A stretch of 33,001 bases of DNA, taken from Candidatus Kapaibacterium sp. (lineage in GTDB: Bacteria; Bacteroidota; Ignavibacteria; Kapaibacteriales; UBA961). Of this stretch, positions 1-8,420 are shown piece after piece (positions within the stretch are counted from its first letter, which is position 1; each line of letters begins with the position of its first letter). Made by a program: the position numbers and the translations under genes. Under the pieces are notes generated by a model, which made no database searches, was not told where the DNA came from, and saw only the letters and a list, made by a program, of their open reading frames with translations. The stretch spans positions 1-33,001 of the forward strand of contig JALRHN010000003.1 of the NCBI GenBank assembly GCA_023259575.1. The letters run 5' to 3'.

Positions 1-315
1 AAAGTCTGTTATACCTAATTCAGTAAGTTTTTCAATCATATACTCCATTCTTTCTTTATTGTGCAATATTCCTATTGCAATTGCAAATCTACCAGGTAAT
101 TCATGAATGTTTTTTCTGATTTCATGAATAGAAAATACAGCTTCTTGATGATTGATAGATTGTACAGTACATAAAGCAATCAAACCCTTACCAGAGCTTA
201 ATAACACTCTTTCACCTATCTTTAGTCTAAGTGCTTTAGCATGTTTTACTTCATCTTGATCTATATTGATATATAAAGAATCTTCACGAAGTTTGGGAGC
301 ATATAAGCAATCCAT
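1..315 (-). CDS. rsmE: 16S rRNA (uracil-1498-N3)-methyltransferase RsmE, 3'-truncated by window edge
   Basis: This gene is absent from the ORF track because it runs off the window. Reading the minus strand from an ATG at 315 gives 105 codons, open to base 1 (MDCLYAPKLREDSLYINIDQ...). The N-terminal part matches the RsmE PUA-like domain pattern, with an early H-x-x-x-x-L-R-L segment (KHAKALRLKIGERV). It then enters the SPOUT methyltransferase domain with NKERMEYMIEKLTELGI, the typical RsmE helix before the SAM-binding knot. RsmE methylates N3 of U1498 in 16S rRNA in the 30S subunit. Only about 105 of the usual ~240 residues are visible; the knot and SAM site lie outside. It starts 13 nt after rluE, so it is probably the last visible gene of the ABC-SPFH-addB-rluE-rsmE operon and pairs with rluE as an rRNA modification enzyme. 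Confidence 0.85.
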   Translation of the reverse strand, partial: MDCLYAPKLREDSLYINIDQDEVKHAKALRLKIGERVLLSSGKGLIALCTVQSINHQEAVFSIHEIRKNIHELPGRFAIAIGILHNKERMEYMIEKLTELGITDF

Positions 316-328
316 AGTGTCTCAAAAA

Positions 329-892
329 TTAAGCAAAAATTGAATCAAATTCTTTGGAAGTTATTTCTCGCCATGTACCAATATTAATATCTTTAGGCAT
401 AAAATTTCCAATAGCTACTCGTATTAATCGTAAAGTTGGATATCCAATTGCAGCTGTCATTCTTCTTACTTGACGATTTTTTCCTTCTATCAAAGTAAGA
501 CTTATCCATGAATCAGGAATATATTTTCTGACTCTTATTGGTGGATTTCTGGGTTCTATGTCTGGATTATTGACTATTTCAGCATTCCCTGGTAAAAGCT
601 TTCTACCTTGAATGCTTAAAGTTCCTTTACGTATAGGTAATAAGTCTGAATCTTGAATAGCACCTTCTACTTGCACCCAATATGTTCTTTTATGGGCATT
701 ATCAGGATGTAATAAGACATTATTTATATGCTTTTCATCGCTTAATAATAATAATCCTTCAGAATCAGCATCTAATCTTCCAAGTGGATATACTCCTTTT
801 GGAAAATTAAAATCAGATAATGTTCTATATGAGCTGGAATCAGATGTAAACTGAGAGAGAACACCAAATGGTTTGTTAAAAGCTATAATCAT
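329..892 (-). CDS. rluE: 23S rRNA pseudouridine synthase, RluE-like
   Basis: This is a 187-residue pseudouridine synthase of the RsuA/RluB/RluE/RluF family. The catalytic motif GRLDADSEGLLLLSD is at about residues 38-52, with the family's nucleophilic Asp in GRLD. The second conserved block, LIEGKNRQVRRMTAAIGYPT, is near residues 134-153. There is no N-terminal S4 domain, since the protein begins directly with IIAFNKPFGVLSQF. This fits RluE (U2457 of 23S rRNA in E. coli) better than RluB or RsuA. It is a little shorter than E. coli RluE. The ATG overlaps the stop of the upstream AddB-like gene in an ATGA arrangement, which indicates translational coupling. The exact uridine target is inferred from family architecture. 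Confidence 0.88.
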   Translation of the reverse strand: MIIAFNKPFGVLSQFTSDSSSYRTLSDFNFPKGVYPLGRLDADSEGLLLLSDEKHINNVLLHPDNAHKRTYWVQVEGAIQDSDLLPIRKGTLSIQGRKLLPGNAEIVNNPDIEPRNPPIRVRKYIPDSWISLTLIEGKNRQVRRMTAAIGYPTLRLIRVAIGNFMPKDINIGTWREITSKEFDSIFA

Positions 893-3800
893 AAAATAGA
901 ATCTATCTCTTCAGAAAATTGTTCAGAAAGCGAAGGTATTTGGGTGTGTATTCTACAAATAGATGAATAATTGCAATATGTACATGAAGATGTATTTAGT
1001 GGCTGTACAGGAAAATATCCTTCTTTCATTCTGAGAATTTCTTGATCTGTTTTTTCCAAAATTGACTGAATCTTTTCTTCTATATCACTATTTTTATTAA
1101 ATGCAGTCTTGGACTTAAAGTCTTGCAGTGAATAATATGTTGGATTTGCTGCTTTCGGATCTATACTATTGTAATGATGTTCCAAGATATATTGAGCTGC
1201 CTTAATATACAGTGGCATCTGCAATTTATTTCCGCTTTCTACATCTTTTTGGCTAATTGATAATTTTCCTGTTTTATAATCTATTATCTTAAAAGCTGAA
1301 TTATCTAAGGAAATATCAATTCTATCTATTTTACCTTGTAAAAGTATGTGATTTGTAATGGGAATTGGTGGAATAAGATTGCTTCTTTTATATTTATCAC
1401 CAAAACTTGTTTCGAATAAAGCAGGGAATAATCCATCTTTTTGGGAATCGATTTCACCATCTAGCCATCTACTTAAAGTACCTTTGATACCTTGTGAGAT
1501 ATCACCAAACATAGACCTTTTTTCAAGTTCCATGAAGGGATGGTCATAATACATATATGATAATTCTTCTGCAGCAATGCGATGCAATAAATCTTCATAT
1601 TCAAGACGCTTAGCTGGAATTAACTGTACTTTAGGTAAAATTGAATCAGTATATTCTTGTTGAATTTGTGTATAAAAACGATAAAAAATTGAATGATATA
1701 AATTTCCCCTTTCTAAAGAAGAGAACCAATTCGATTCTGTTTCGGTAGAAGGTAACTTGAGTATTCTGTCTGCAAAATATTTATATCCACAATCTATATA
1801 TTCATCTAATTCTGTGACTGAATATACTTTGTTATCTGATATGGTTTTAATAGAGCTATCTTGAAGCGGGTTGGCTAATCGTTGAGTAATTCCTTTTGGA
1901 GACCAATAATCAGCTGCATAAGACATAATAGATTGTAAATCTGATTGATTATCATCTGCATCACTTTCATTCTGTAATCTATAATTAACATGTTCGGCAT
2001 GTGAAGTATATGCTTGTAAAAAGTCTGATTTACCTTCAATTTTTTTAGTATCAGAAATTGTGCAAAGAGACTGATTTTCGACTGTGACTTTCAGGATAGC
2101 ATCTACAAATTGAGAACGAATTAAGTGCTCTCCATTTTTACTATTAGTTGGGTAGCTAAATAAATAAGATCGTGGAAAATCAATAGGGGAATGATGAATC
2201 AATGCCAAATAGAATTGCATTCTTTCTCTTCTTATATGCCTTTCTTCTGATTCTTTTAATTCTTTACCCATAAATGTGTCTGCGGTATAATGCAATGGAA
2301 AATGTCCATCAACCATACCACACATAATGATGAGCTTAAAATCTAATTCTCGAATTTGTTCTAATGAAGTAATTGTAATTCCTGTCCCATGTTTTTCTTT
2401 TACTTGAAATTTTGCCCCGCGAATTGTTGTCTGTAAACGTTTACAATACTCTTGATATGTTAGATAGGTATGTATTTGCGAATGTTCCAGAATGAAAGTT
2501 AACTCTTGAACTGTTTCGATAAATGTTTTTAATGCTCTGACATCTCTTTCAATTTCTTCTTTCATTGAAATCGAGATAAATGCATTTGAGAATGCTTCTT
2601 GTTGTAAGGGTAATTCTTCAATTGATTGTAGAATGCCAAAATTCTGCAAGGTTGCCTGTATAAATCCAAGAAAATCTGATGTTGAACATGAAGTTTTTGA
2701 AGGTGGTAAAAGAGATTGAATCGTTTCTATAGCTGAATAGATTCGTTTTGCCGAAGCCAATAATTCTTCATATTCTTTTACTTTTATCATGTCATTTTGG
2801 ACACGAAATACATCAACATTATGCGTGTATTTAGCAATGATATGGTGTAATTGATTAAGCCAATATGTTTCTGAATTATAATGAGAAAATTCACTTTTTA
2901 ATCGTTCTTTTCTGGTAATTAATTCAAAATCTATAGAAAGTCTATACATATCTGCAGCTGAAGTATGAGGTAAACGGATATAAGCGCTACTAAATACTTT
3001 TTGTATGTCCTTTTTTTGATATTGATAAATCAAGAGATTTAGAATCGAAAAGATTGCTGTAATCAAAGGAGACTGAGTTAGTTTGGGCCTATCCGTTATA
3101 TTAACTGGAATCCCGTGCAATGGTAAGATTTCTCGGAAAATGCCAGAATAATCCTCTGGATTTCTTGTAGCAATTACCATTTCATGCAATGGAATATTTT
3201 CTTTTTCATGCTTCCATTTAATGAATTTTGCAATTGAATCAACTTCATTATGAATTGTTGTGCTTTCTAGTACTGTAATATGATCTTCACTACCAATGTA
3301 TGATTTGGTTTGTTTGGTATTAAAAAGCCATTCTCTTAAATGAGAGAATAATGAAGATTGTGGTGTTCTAAATGCGTCTTGGATTGTATTAGAATGAAAA
3401 CCTGCTTGTTGAAGTAATGCAAATGTTTCATCTAAATTCCCAAACATAGGCTGATTATCAGATGAATACTCTAAATAACAAGCACATGGAGTATTAGAAT
3501 GTGCAAAAGCTGATAAAAATGTTAATTCTGGTATTCTGAATTCCGAAAATCCATCCAAGAGTATATTGCCAAATTGCTGACATAAAGATGGATCTTGCTG
3601 AAGTTTTTTTATAACTAATTGTAATACTGCTGGATAATCTAAGATAGTCTTGCCAATATAGGATTCATATATCTTTAGAATTGATGCTAAATCTTTTAGA
3701 CGACTAGGATCATTAATAGAATGAGAAGTACTATTTTCTGGGTCTTCGATGGCTTGCTGAATATCCGCAAATAATGATTGTGAGTCAATTCCATCCATTC

Positions 3801-4209
3801 TTAGACCATATAGCAATTCTGCACATTTTTCTATCGTATGAATCGATAAATTCTCATTTTTTCCAGAAAAAAAAGAAAGTGAACTTGCTAAGGCAGCCTT
3901 CTCAAATAATAATAATCTATATGCATCAGAGATAATAGCATATTGATCTTTTGGGTAAAGTGTATTGAAAATATGAAGGACAAAACTTTCTAGAGTATAG
4001 CAAGAAAGTTGTTGGGTGGGTTTGGAATGTACTTTATAAAAATCACGAATAAGGGCCCTTTCAAGAGCCCTTTTACGTCTTCCAGTTGGAACAATTAAAC
4101 AATAGATACCAAGTTCATCTTGCTGGATAATATCACCTAGAACTTCTCTGAATCTCTTTTTCTTATTGTCTAGATTATTGAATGCAGTATTTGTAAGAAT
4201 ATATGACAT
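889..4209 (-). CDS. AddB/RexB-like PD-(D/E)XK nuclease with Fe-S staple
   Basis: This 1106-residue protein resembles the AddB subunit of AddAB-type helicase-nucleases, which process DNA double-strand breaks for RecA-dependent repair. The N-terminus has a UvrD-like fold with an altered nucleotide-binding loop (IVPTGRRKRALER, about residues 39-51). The C-terminal nuclease shows GKIDRID (Asp about 962) and IIDYKTGK (Asp977, Lys979), the PD-(D/E)XK metal-binding core. Four cysteines fit the AddB 4Fe-4S staple: Cys807 in DCGYKYF, then Cys1076, Cys1079 and Cys1085 in a C-X2-C-X5-C arrangement. No AddA-type helicase gene lies in the window, so the partner must be elsewhere or absent. It sits 2 nt after the SPFH gene and overlaps rluE by 4 nt. 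Family assignment is firm; the in vivo complex is inferred. Confidence 0.85.
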   Translation of the reverse strand: MSYILTNTAFNNLDNKKKRFREVLGDIIQQDELGIYCLIVPTGRRKRALERALIRDFYKVHSKPTQQLSCYTLESFVLHIFNTLYPKDQYAIISDAYRLLLFEKAALASSLSFFSGKNENLSIHTIEKCAELLYGLRMDGIDSQSLFADIQQAIEDPENSTSHSINDPSRLKDLASILKIYESYIGKTILDYPAVLQLVIKKLQQDPSLCQQFGNILLDGFSEFRIPELTFLSAFAHSNTPCACYLEYSSDNQPMFGNLDETFALLQQAGFHSNTIQDAFRTPQSSLFSHLREWLFNTKQTKSYIGSEDHITVLESTTIHNEVDSIAKFIKWKHEKENIPLHEMVIATRNPEDYSGIFREILPLHGIPVNITDRPKLTQSPLITAIFSILNLLIYQYQKKDIQKVFSSAYIRLPHTSAADMYRLSIDFELITRKERLKSEFSHYNSETYWLNQLHHIIAKYTHNVDVFRVQNDMIKVKEYEELLASAKRIYSAIETIQSLLPPSKTSCSTSDFLGFIQATLQNFGILQSIEELPLQQEAFSNAFISISMKEEIERDVRALKTFIETVQELTFILEHSQIHTYLTYQEYCKRLQTTIRGAKFQVKEKHGTGITITSLEQIRELDFKLIIMCGMVDGHFPLHYTADTFMGKELKESEERHIRRERMQFYLALIHHSPIDFPRSYLFSYPTNSKNGEHLIRSQFVDAILKVTVENQSLCTISDTKKIEGKSDFLQAYTSHAEHVNYRLQNESDADDNQSDLQSIMSYAADYWSPKGITQRLANPLQDSSIKTISDNKVYSVTELDEYIDCGYKYFADRILKLPSTETESNWFSSLERGNLYHSIFYRFYTQIQQEYTDSILPKVQLIPAKRLEYEDLLHRIAAEELSYMYYDHPFMELEKRSMFGDISQGIKGTLSRWLDGEIDSQKDGLFPALFETSFGDKYKRSNLIPPIPITNHILLQGKIDRIDISLDNSAFKIIDYKTGKLSISQKDVESGNKLQMPLYIKAAQYILEHHYNSIDPKAANPTYYSLQDFKSKTAFNKNSDIEEKIQSILEKTDQEILRMKEGYFPVQPLNTSSCTYCNYSSICRIHTQIPSLSEQFSEEIDSIL

Positions 4210-4211
4210 AA

Positions 4212-5153
4212 TTAGCCATGTTTTCTAGCTTCTTTCATAATATCACCCTGAGATACTGCTATCAATTCTTTTAATGTTTTATTCATTCCTTCGGTTGATC
4301 CATCGATGAATATAACATTTCCTTTGCCATGCTCTGCTACATGTCTTAAAGTTTCATTCCACATAGAAAATAAAATAACTGAAGCATCTGCATTTGCAGT
4401 ATCCATTTCTTTAATCGCTTCGCTCATTCCTTTGGCAACTTCTTGACGGAATAGAGAGATCCCTTGTCCACGCATTTGAGCAGCATCTTTTTCTGCAGTT
4501 GCACTAATTTTTATAGCATTACCTTCTGCTTCTGCTTGCTTGGTTTTGGTAATTAATAAAGCCTGGCCTTCATTCTCTGCAGCAGCTTTTAAATTATTTG
4601 AAGCTACTACTTTTGCCATAGAATCCATGATTGCTTGGTCGAATGTAATGTCATTCATCTGTAAATCGATTAAATGATATCCCCATGTTTCTAATGTAGA
4701 GTCTAATTGATCTTTTACATGCTCAATTAATTCTCTTCTAAGCAATAAAATTTCAGATTGTTTCTTGGTGGCCACATAGCTTCTCACAGCGCCTTCAACA
4801 GTTCTTACCAAGGCTTGCATAAAATTACGTTCATCAACAAATTTAAAAGCAACATTTACTATTGTTTCCTCAAGCTGATTTAATACCGAATACAATAACA
4901 TGGCTTTGAATTGAACAGTTGCTTGGTCTACAGTAATTGCTTGAAACTCAAGCTCTGCTGATCGATTTTGCACAGAAATTCTTTTATGAATTGTTTCAAT
5001 AATTGGAAGTTTAAGATTAAGCCCTGGGGACATGATTCTTCGATATTTCCCAAAAGTAGTAATAACTGCAACAGTTCCTTGTGAAACTGTTCTTAATGAT
5101 CCCAATACGACAATTAAGCCGATAATCAGTAAAAATATTAAAAATTCAGACAT
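4212..5153 (-). CDS. SPFH/Band 7 (stomatin-like, QmcA-type) membrane protein
   Basis: The protein has 313 residues. A single N-terminal transmembrane segment (about residues 4-20, FLIFLLIIGLIVVLGSL) is followed by an SPFH domain beginning SQGTVAVITTFGKYRRIMSPGLNLKLP. After about residue 190 comes an Ala/Glu-rich helical part (LKAAAENEGQALL..., KTKQAEAEGNAIKISATAEKDA), typical of stomatin/prohibitin oligomerisation coiled coils. Such proteins form ring-like membrane scaffolds, often with a membrane protease of the NfeD type. No nfeD or protease gene is adjacent. The ATG is preceded by AAAGGG seven nt upstream, a good ribosome-binding site. It lies 70 nt after the ABC exporter gene and 2 nt before addB, so it belongs to that operon. 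Its specific role is unknown. Confidence 0.88.
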   Translation of the reverse strand: MSEFLIFLLIIGLIVVLGSLRTVSQGTVAVITTFGKYRRIMSPGLNLKLPIIETIHKRISVQNRSAELEFQAITVDQATVQFKAMLLYSVLNQLEETIVNVAFKFVDERNFMQALVRTVEGAVRSYVATKKQSEILLLRRELIEHVKDQLDSTLETWGYHLIDLQMNDITFDQAIMDSMAKVVASNNLKAAAENEGQALLITKTKQAEAEGNAIKISATAEKDAAQMRGQGISLFRQEVAKGMSEAIKEMDTANADASVILFSMWNETLRHVAEHGKGNVIFIDGSTEGMNKTLKELIAVSQGDIMKEARKHG

Positions 5154-5223
5154 AGTAAAACCCTTTAAAAAATGAAATAATTATAACATAATAATTTTGT
5201 TTGAGTGTGAAAAGCTAAAAAGA

Positions 5224-6996
5224 TCAATGAATATTATTATCTACATATTGTAGACGATAAAGTCTTGCATATAAACCATTTAAGGCAAGTAATTCTTGAT
5301 GATTTCCACTTTCTTTTAATTCTCCTTGATGCAAGACTAATATTTTATCGGCTCTTTGAATTGTAGACAATCTATGAGCAATAACGATAGATGTTCTATT
5401 ATGTAATAATGTGTCCAAAGAAGCATTGATCAATTGCTCTGTTTCTGTGTCTATACTAGATGTTGCTTCATCTAAAATCAGTAGATCTGGATTAAATGCT
5501 AAAGCTCTACAGAAAGAAATGAGCTGCTTTTGTCCTACTGATAAAGTTCCTGCTCTTTCTATCATTACGGTATCAAAACCTTGTGGTAAAGATTGAATAA
5601 AATCATATGCTCCAAGTGCTTTTGCTGCTTGAATGATGTGATCTCTGGTGATATGAGGATTGCCTAATGATATATTATCAGCAACTGATCGAGAAAAAAG
5701 GAATACATCTTGCAGCACTAATGCAATATGTGATCGTAATGATTGTTGCTGTAAGGTGCGAATATCAATTCCATCAATTGTTATTGTTCCTTGATCTATA
5801 TCATAAAATCTACAGAGCAGATTAATCAATGAACTTTTGCCTGAACCGGTAGCACCTACAATTGCAATCATTTCTCCTTTTTTTACAGTAAAGGAAATAT
5901 TATGTAATACTTGTTTATTGGGTACATAACCAAAACTTACATTATTAAAAGATATTTCATGTTGAATGCTATCCATTTTAGCAGCATTAACGATATCTTT
6001 AGTTGGGATTGGCGTATCAAGTATATCAAAAATTCTCTCTGCAGCTGCTATAGCACTTTGAAGGGTATTATATTTTTCGGTTAAATCTCTTATAGGCCTA
6101 AAGAACATTTCTGCATATTGGGTAAATGCTATCAAAATGCCTAAGGTCATGATACCATTAAAAATATTTGTAGAAGTATACCATAAAATTAGTGCTAAAG
6201 CTAATGCACTTGTAAATTCTACAACAGGAAAAAAGAGGGCATAATAAAAGATGGTCTTTAATTGAACATCTCTATGTTCTGAATTGATATCATCAAAATC
6301 ATTAAAACGTGCTTTCTCTTGAGAATATAATTGAATAGTTGTAATTCCGGTGATATATTCATTTAGGAAAGCATTTAATTTTCCAATAAGCCTTCTTGAT
6401 TCACTGTAGACAACTCTCACTTTTTTTCTAAATATAACTGTAGCTGTAAATAAAACCGGCAAAACCCCAATCGTCACTAATGTTACTTCCCAACTTATCG
6501 CAAACATAAAGCTAACAATAAACAGAATCAGGAGTATATCTGAAAAAATAGTAACTACGCCAGAAGAGAATAATTCATTTAGTGCTTCAATATCATTTGT
6601 TACTCTTGTTACTAGTCTGCCTACAGGCATTGTATCATAGCTTCTTAATGACAAAGATTGTATATGAGTAAATACAGCCATTCTAATATCATATAGGATT
6701 TTTTGCCCTGTTCTTTGCAATAACAATGTAGTTATATAGTTCAAAAAGCTATGCAATAAAAGCACACAAAGCACCAAGGCCACAATCATCAATAATCCTG
6801 ATTCATCTTTATTGGTAATATATGTATCTATACCAATTTTAGATAAATAGGGACGTAATGGAGATAATCCTGAGGCAATCACTGTTAATAGGAATAAAAA
6901 GAAAAGGGTGAGCCTATAAGGTTTTACGAAATGGAGAAGTCTTTTGAGTAAAGTATAGTCAACAGAACTATACAATTTCTCGTCATTGTTTTGCAT
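5224..6996 (-). CDS. ABC exporter, fused transmembrane and ATPase domains (MsbA/MdlB class)
   Basis: This 590-residue half-transporter has one type IV exporter transmembrane domain (about residues 25-310, six predicted helices) followed by a nucleotide-binding domain. All ATPase motifs are present: Walker A GATGSGKS (381-388), Q-loop near VLQD (427-430), signature LSVGQ (485-489), Walker B LLILDE (505-510) and H-loop His541 in IAHRLSTI. LSVGQ rather than LSGGQ is common in MdlB/SmdB-like exporters, so it need not mean loss of activity. It should work as a homodimer or with another half-transporter. Substrate (lipid, peptide or drug) cannot be read from sequence. It is the first gene of the leftward operon, with a promoter-like TATTTTTG element about 41-48 nt upstream of the ATG. 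Confidence 0.9.
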   Translation of the reverse strand: MQNNDEKLYSSVDYTLLKRLLHFVKPYRLTLFFLFLLTVIASGLSPLRPYLSKIGIDTYITNKDESGLLMIVALVLCVLLLHSFLNYITTLLLQRTGQKILYDIRMAVFTHIQSLSLRSYDTMPVGRLVTRVTNDIEALNELFSSGVVTIFSDILLILFIVSFMFAISWEVTLVTIGVLPVLFTATVIFRKKVRVVYSESRRLIGKLNAFLNEYITGITTIQLYSQEKARFNDFDDINSEHRDVQLKTIFYYALFFPVVEFTSALALALILWYTSTNIFNGIMTLGILIAFTQYAEMFFRPIRDLTEKYNTLQSAIAAAERIFDILDTPIPTKDIVNAAKMDSIQHEISFNNVSFGYVPNKQVLHNISFTVKKGEMIAIVGATGSGKSSLINLLCRFYDIDQGTITIDGIDIRTLQQQSLRSHIALVLQDVFLFSRSVADNISLGNPHITRDHIIQAAKALGAYDFIQSLPQGFDTVMIERAGTLSVGQKQLISFCRALAFNPDLLILDEATSSIDTETEQLINASLDTLLHNRTSIVIAHRLSTIQRADKILVLHQGELKESGNHQELLALNGLYARLYRLQYVDNNIH

Positions 6997-7036
6997 GTAT
7001 AGAATAAATTTGGGTTATAATTCAGATAGTTCAATA

Positions 7037-7044
7037 CAAAAATA
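7037..7044 (-). promoter_or_regulatory. Candidate Bacteroidota-type -7 element upstream of the ABC exporter operon
   Basis: The minus strand reads TATTTTTG, an exact match to the Bacteroidota -7 consensus TAnnTTTG, located 41-48 nt before the exporter ATG. I do not see a clean TTTG -33 element at the usual spacing, so support rests on the -7 box and the intergenic location alone. Confidence 0.4.
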
Positions 7045-7111
7045 CGAATAGCAAGTGTGATGGTGTAATAGGAAAAATAAAAAACTGTTTATAAGATAAT
7101 ATGAGATTACT

Positions 7112-8299
7112 TTAATTATACTTTTCTGTTTCTGGATGAAATGTTTTCCATGAATGCCAAAATTCTTGATAACCCTGAATATGATATAATTGTTTTCCTT
7201 GATAAGTTCCTTCTATACAATTCCCTTTGGCATCCCATTTTGAATTTGTTTCAGAATCAATTAAAAACCCATCGGCAGATTTAATAAAATGCAATTGCTG
7301 CTTGTCTATAAGTGTTGAAAATACTAGAAAAGTAGAATTATCAGATAAAACAGAAAGAATAATTGTAGTAGACCCTATTGTATCTATGATAATACGGTTT
7401 TTAAGTAGATCACTCCAATCATAAGCTTTAGAAAGATTATTCAATGTAATCCCTATAATCCAGGATTTATTTTGCCATTTATTTGGGTTCTTTCCAATCA
7501 ATGTGCTTTGCAATGTACCTTGTGCATATCCTTTTAAATGTTGATATTCTTTTTGAAAGGACACATCAGGTAACATAATTTTTGATTGAGGAAATTTATC
7601 TTTCCATGCTGAAAATGACATTTGATATATTGGGAATTCAGATAATTTTGTTCCTTTCATCGAACCAGCAACTGCCTCTCCATTAACTTGTCTCCACCAA
7701 GACCCAGTACTTTTATCTTCAAACATAGCATTGAATTGATCCATTCCTACTAATCTGAATTCTTCTAATGCACCATTTACAATTGGACTCCAAATTCTCC
7801 CTGTTCTGCATACTGTACAATATGTTATCATCACAGGAACACCTCCTATAACATCTCTAATTTGATGATGATAACCTACATATTCTAAAGGATATGCTTT
7901 AGACTCACCATTTATAGTAGTTCCTAATACTATATCATTGGATTCTAAAAGAGAATTGCTGATATCGGTAAATGCTATCGTATTGGGTTGTAAAAACATT
8001 TTGTCGGCAGACATGGAATTATGAATTATAAATGTAAAACATATATATATGATACATAATAATCCAATGATGACCTTATGTATCATACCATGAGAGCCAG
8101 TAAATAAGATATAAAGGCCAAAAATTAAAATCAGTATTCCTGCTATTCTTAATAAATAGATATGAGAATGAATAAAATATGAAAGGGATATAGAGTTTAT
8201 ATGCTGGCTTCCTGGGAATGGCATGATAAAATAAATGCTTAATATTTCTACAAGCAATAAAAATATAATGCCCAAATAGGGTAGTGCAATTAATAGCAT
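7112..8299 (-). CDS. DUF3179 domain-containing membrane protein
   Basis: The track ORF begins with TTG at 8341. I prefer the ATG at 8299 (395 aa), because the extra 14 residues need a TTG start with no ribosome-binding site; the ATG site is also weak, so the start is uncertain. The N-terminal ~100 residues hold about three hydrophobic segments (LIALPYLGIIFLLLVEILSI; LLRIAGILILIFGLYILF; KVIIGLLCIIYICFTFII). The rest is a DUF3179 domain with its hallmark MITYCTVCRTGRIW and GSWWRQVNGEAVAG blocks. The biochemical function of DUF3179 is not established. The two cysteines of CTVC look like a possible redox or metal site, which is inference. It lies just downstream of pnp but is separated from it by a strong terminator, so it probably has its own promoter. 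Confidence 0.8.
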   Translation of the reverse strand: MLLIALPYLGIIFLLLVEILSIYFIMPFPGSQHINSISLSYFIHSHIYLLRIAGILILIFGLYILFTGSHGMIHKVIIGLLCIIYICFTFIIHNSMSADKMFLQPNTIAFTDISNSLLESNDIVLGTTINGESKAYPLEYVGYHHQIRDVIGGVPVMITYCTVCRTGRIWSPIVNGALEEFRLVGMDQFNAMFEDKSTGSWWRQVNGEAVAGSMKGTKLSEFPIYQMSFSAWKDKFPQSKIMLPDVSFQKEYQHLKGYAQGTLQSTLIGKNPNKWQNKSWIIGITLNNLSKAYDWSDLLKNRIIIDTIGSTTIILSVLSDNSTFLVFSTLIDKQQLHFIKSADGFLIDSETNSKWDAKGNCIEGTYQGKQLYHIQGYQEFWHSWKTFHPETEKYN

Positions 8300-8362
8300 A
8301 TCAAATTCTATAAGTAGTTTAATAACTTTTTTAAATAACAATGTTAAAACTAACCATTATTG

Positions 8363-8394
8363 CATAAAAAAAAGCCCGAAAAATATCGGGCTTT
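8363..8394 (-). terminator. Intrinsic terminator after pnp
   Basis: A 9-bp perfect stem (AAAGCCCGA / TCGGGCTTT, plus 8371-8379 and 8386-8394) with a 6-nt AT loop is followed on the minus strand by a run of eight T. It lies 27-58 nt after the pnp stop codon. The plus-strand side has no good T-tract, so I call it for leftward transcription only. Confidence 0.9.
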
Positions 8395-8420
8395 GTAAAA
8401 ATAACTGATCTTGTTTTTGA

